In this document: piece after piece, positions 5,118 through 7,387 of the stretch
Layout of the letters: the number at the start of each line of letters is the position of its first letter
Numbering within the stretch: position 1 is the first letter of the stretch
Source: Lactobacillus sp.
GTDB lineage: Bacteria; Bacillota; Bacilli; Lactobacillales; Lactobacillaceae
Reading direction: 5' to 3'
Assembly (NCBI GenBank): GCA_003482405.1
Contig: DMZB01000179.1
Span: forward strand, 1 to 7,387
Length of the DNA: 7,387 nucleotides
Translations under genes and position numbers: made by a program
Notes under the pieces: generated by a model
Seen by the model: only the letters and a program-made list of their open reading frames with translations
The model's database searches: none
Told to the model about the DNA's origin: nothing

Positions 5118-6047
5118 ATGGCAAAATACCTGCTCAAACGACTGTTTTACCTCATCTTAACGTTATTCCTGATTGCGACCATCACGTTCTTTATGATGAA
5201 GTTGCTGCCAGGGACACCATTAAGTAATGAGTCCAAACTGTCGCATTCACAGATTCAGATGATTTACCACACGTATGGGTTGGATAAACCCGTGTGGCAG
5301 CAATACCTCATTTACCTGGCCGGCATGGTCCGTGGTAACTTTGGTTTGTCATTTCAGTTCGATAACCAACCGGTTTCTTACTTATTGGCAACCCGGATGC
5401 CCGCATCATTTCAGTTAGGGATTCAAGCGATGATTATTGGGGTTCTATTAGGAATCATCGTTGGTGGTGTTGCGGCAATGCGTCGAAACACATGGGTTGA
5501 TGGCACGATGACGGTCATTTCAATTTTAATGATCTCCATTCCCAGTTTCGTGCTTGCTATCCTGTTACAGTACTACGTTGGTTTGAAGGCTGGTGTCTTT
5601 CCAGTCGCTGGTTGGGGGAACTTCTCCTATACCATCCTACCGACGATTGCGCTAGCCGGATCGCCGTTTGCCACGACCGCCCGTTTTATCCGGACGGAAA
5701 TGGTCGACGTTATGAGTTCTGATTACATTGAATTGGCGAAGGCCAAAGGGTTAACGAGCACAGGGGTGGTTTACCACCATGCGTTACGAAACTCTTTGAT
5801 TCCGTTGATCACGTTGATTGGACCATTGACGGTTAACTTAATGACTGGTTCGCTGGTTGTTGAAAACATTTTCGCTGTCCCAGGGATTGGGGAACAATTC
5901 GTTAAGTCAATTACGACTAACGACTACCCAACCATCATGGGAATCACGATGATGTACTCAGTACTTTTGGTGGTTGTCCTACTGATCACTGATATTGTCT
6001 ACGGTCTCGTGGACCCTCGAATTCGTCTGCAAGGAGGTCAAAGCTAA
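5118..6047 (+). CDS. oppB: OppB oligopeptide ABC transporter permease
   Basis: The 309-residue protein is one of the two channel subunits of the oligopeptide importer. A first membrane helix (about 9-29) ends in the family motif LLPGTP. The extracytoplasmic stretch YGLDKPVWQQY...GNFGLSF (53-79) follows. Five further helices lie near 98-120, 132-156, 170-190, 225-250 and 275-297. The cytoplasmic EAA loop that docks onto the ATPases is DYIELAKAKGLTSTGVVYHHALRNSLIP (202-229 region). The C-terminal VYGLVDPRIR is typical. The length is normal for the family. GAGGAAG at 5104-5110 sets the ATG. The stop overlaps the oppC start (TAATG), indicating translational coupling. The gene lies 177 bases after oppA copy 2 and is separated from it by two hairpins. 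Confidence 0.96.
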   Translation: MAKYLLKRLFYLILTLFLIATITFFMMKLLPGTPLSNESKLSHSQIQMIYHTYGLDKPVWQQYLIYLAGMVRGNFGLSFQFDNQPVSYLLATRMPASFQLGIQAMIIGVLLGIIVGGVAAMRRNTWVDGTMTVISILMISIPSFVLAILLQYYVGLKAGVFPVAGWGNFSYTILPTIALAGSPFATTARFIRTEMVDVMSSDYIELAKAKGLTSTGVVYHHALRNSLIPLITLIGPLTVNLMTGSLVVENIFAVPGIGEQFVKSITTNDYPTIMGITMMYSVLLVVVLLITDIVYGLVDPRIRLQGGQS

Positions 6048-7069
6048 TGGCTGAAAACGCGAATGTTTCAAATGATGCCTTCGAACCACTTGGTAAAGAA
6101 GAGCACCTTGATAATGAAAAAATTGCTGCGCCTTCATTGACCTTCACGCAAGATGCATGGCGGCGTTTGAAGAAGAACAAAGTGGCGTTTGTGTCGATGT
6201 GGATTTTAGTGGTCATCTTTGCTTTATCATTGGCAGGTCCGCTGATTTCACCACATCAACCAAATAATGCCCAGCCAGCCTACACCAACTTGCCACCAAA
6301 GATTCCGGGTGTTCACATTCCGGGATTAGATGGAACTAAGGCGGTTGACGGTGGCCGTGTGAATGCGTATGCACAACAACACGTTCCGTCAAATAAGTAC
6401 TGGATTTTAGGGACTGACTACTTAGGCCGTGACCTTCTTTCACGGATCATTGCAGGTACCCGGGTGTCACTAGCCGTTGCGTTGATTGCGACGCTGCTAG
6501 ATTTGACCGTCGGGGTCGGGTATGGCCTGATCTCGGGATGGCGTGGAGGCAGGACGGATATGATCATGCAACGGATCATTGAAATCTTGTCCTCCGTTCC
6601 AAACCTGGTTTACATGATCTTGTTGTTGGTTGTTATGAAAGGGTCGTTATTGTCCATTTCATTGGCGATTGGGATTGCCGGTTGGACCACGATGGCACGT
6701 TTGATTCGTGCGGAAGCCCTGACCTTGAAGAGCCAAGAATATATTTTATCCGCACGGACATTGGGTGAAAGTTCATGGAAGATTGCTTGGAAACACTTGA
6801 TTCCAAACATGAGCTCTGTAATCATTATCCAAACGATGTTTACGATTCCAAGTGCGATCTTCTTCGAAGCGTTCTTGAGTTATATCGGGATTGGGATCAG
6901 TTCACCACAAGCTTCCCTCGGGACGTTGATTTCCGACGGGCAGAAGAACTTCCAATTCTTACCATATCAAATGTGGTACCCAGCCATCGTCTTGATTATC
7001 TTGATGCTCGCCTTCAACTTACTCGGTGATGGGATGCGCGACGCATTTGATCCAAAGTCGAAACGATAG
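6047..7069 (+). CDS. oppC: OppC oligopeptide ABC transporter permease
   Basis: The 340-residue protein is the partner channel subunit of OppB. A cytoplasmic N-terminal tail of about 45 residues precedes helix 1 (about 46-66), as in the OppC N-terminal domain (TFTQDAWRRLKKNKVA). A periplasm-like outer loop (about 67-120) leads to the signature GTDYLGRDLLSR (122-133). Further helices lie near 138-162, 182-198, 203-220, 256-275 and 311-327. The EAA loop for ATPase docking is at 231-254 (EYILSARTLG...LIPN). The ending LLGDGMRDAFDPK is characteristic. Its ribosome binding site AAGGAGG (6031-6037) lies inside the end of oppB, and the ATG shares one base with the oppB stop. The outer loop is rich in proline and glycine and somewhat long, as in other lactobacillary OppC proteins. 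Confidence 0.96.
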   Translation: MAENANVSNDAFEPLGKEEHLDNEKIAAPSLTFTQDAWRRLKKNKVAFVSMWILVVIFALSLAGPLISPHQPNNAQPAYTNLPPKIPGVHIPGLDGTKAVDGGRVNAYAQQHVPSNKYWILGTDYLGRDLLSRIIAGTRVSLAVALIATLLDLTVGVGYGLISGWRGGRTDMIMQRIIEILSSVPNLVYMILLLVVMKGSLLSISLAIGIAGWTTMARLIRAEALTLKSQEYILSARTLGESSWKIAWKHLIPNMSSVIIIQTMFTIPSAIFFEAFLSYIGIGISSPQASLGTLISDGQKNFQFLPYQMWYPAIVLIILMLAFNLLGDGMRDAFDPKSKR

Positions 7070-7083
7070 GAGGGTGGAAATAA

Positions 7084-7387
7084 ATGGAAAAACCAGAAAA
7101 TGTCATTGAAGTCCGAAATTTGGAAATTGATTTCCACACTTACGCGGGGGAAGTTAAGGCCATCCGTGACGTCAGCTTCGATTTACGTAAGGGTGAAACT
7201 TTAGCCATCGTTGGGGAATCTGGTTCTGGTAAGTCGGTCACGACCCGCTCATTAATGGGCCTGTTAGCACCGAACGCCGAGATCAAAAAGGGTTCGATCA
7301 TGTTCCACGGCGAAGACATCATTAAAAAGTCGGAAAAGGATATGCAACACATTCGTGGTAAGGATATTGCCATGATTTTCCAAGACC
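7084..7387 (+). CDS. oppD: OppD oligopeptide ABC transporter ATPase, N-terminal part (runs off the right edge)
   Basis: The first 101 codons of an ATP-binding subunit are present. Tyr20 in HTYAGEVKAIRDV is the likely A-loop aromatic that stacks on adenine. Walker A is GESGSGKS at residues 44-51, with Lys50 and Ser51 contacting phosphates and magnesium. IAMIFQD at 95-101 is the Q-loop, glutamine at 100. The signature motif, Walker B and the C-terminal oligopeptide-transporter domain lie beyond the window. AGGAGG (7068-7073) overlaps the oppC stop, and only 14 bases separate the genes. OppD pairs with OppF to power import through OppBC; an oppF gene is expected next. DppD is the main alternative name, but the two OppA genes upstream favour oligopeptides. 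Confidence 0.93.
   Translation, partial: MEKPENVIEVRNLEIDFHTYAGEVKAIRDVSFDLRKGETLAIVGESGSGKSVTTRSLMGLLAPNAEIKKGSIMFHGEDIIKKSEKDMQHIRGKDIAMIFQD

Noticed and set aside
1..7387. CRISPR array, insertion sequence, tRNA or rRNA gene, prophage or toxin-antitoxin pair
   Set aside because: I saw no regularly spaced repeats, transposase, cloverleaf sequence or matching small gene pair anywhere in the window.

Overview
The window looks like a chromosomal stretch of a low-to-moderate GC Firmicute of the family Lactobacillaceae. The evidence is strong AGGAG-type ribosome binding sites, the Lactobacillus-like OppA lipoproteins, the HflX sequence and the layout of the oligopeptide-permease genes. I cannot name the genus. 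Nothing in the coding part looks foreign, broken or novel. The unusual signal is in the non-coding DNA.

Layout: (1) 1-487, minus strand: the N-terminal 162 codons of the ribosome-associated GTPase HflX, running off the left edge, with a TTG start and an extended -10 promoter. (2) 488-930: a divergent intergenic region. It holds a cluster of overlapping inverted repeats (559-722), a 73-nt tract without G (728-800), a strong sigma-A promoter (811-839) and a structured 5' leader. (3) 931-2568: oppA copy 1, closed by a strong intrinsic terminator (2584-2627). (4) 2628-3144: a gene-free spacer with a GC-rich multi-hairpin element (2765-2917) and an orphan intrinsic terminator (3078-3103). (5) A second strong promoter (3145-3173), a leader with three hairpins, and oppA copy 2 (3300-4940). 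(6) A terminator-like hairpin and a second long hairpin, then oppB (5118-6047), oppC (6047-7069) and the start of oppD (7084 to the right edge), tightly packed.

How the genes work together: OppA is the lipid-anchored peptide receptor on the outer face of the membrane. OppB and OppC form the membrane channel. OppD is one of two ATPases; the partner, OppF, is expected just beyond the right edge. The two OppA proteins are about 70% identical (hand count) and can be aligned with a single one-residue gap near residue 452, so they are a tandem duplication. Their promoters and first transcribed bases are also alike, so the control region was duplicated too. Copy 1 is its own transcription unit. Copy 2 leads the permease operon, with a leaky-looking terminator between receptor and channel genes that would give more receptor than channel.

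I found no clear new biological system. The best leads are the possible small RNA or dispersed structured repeat between the two oppA genes, the paired 5'-terminal hairpins of both oppA messages, and the Shine-Dalgarno sequence displayed in a perfect hairpin loop before oppA copy 1.
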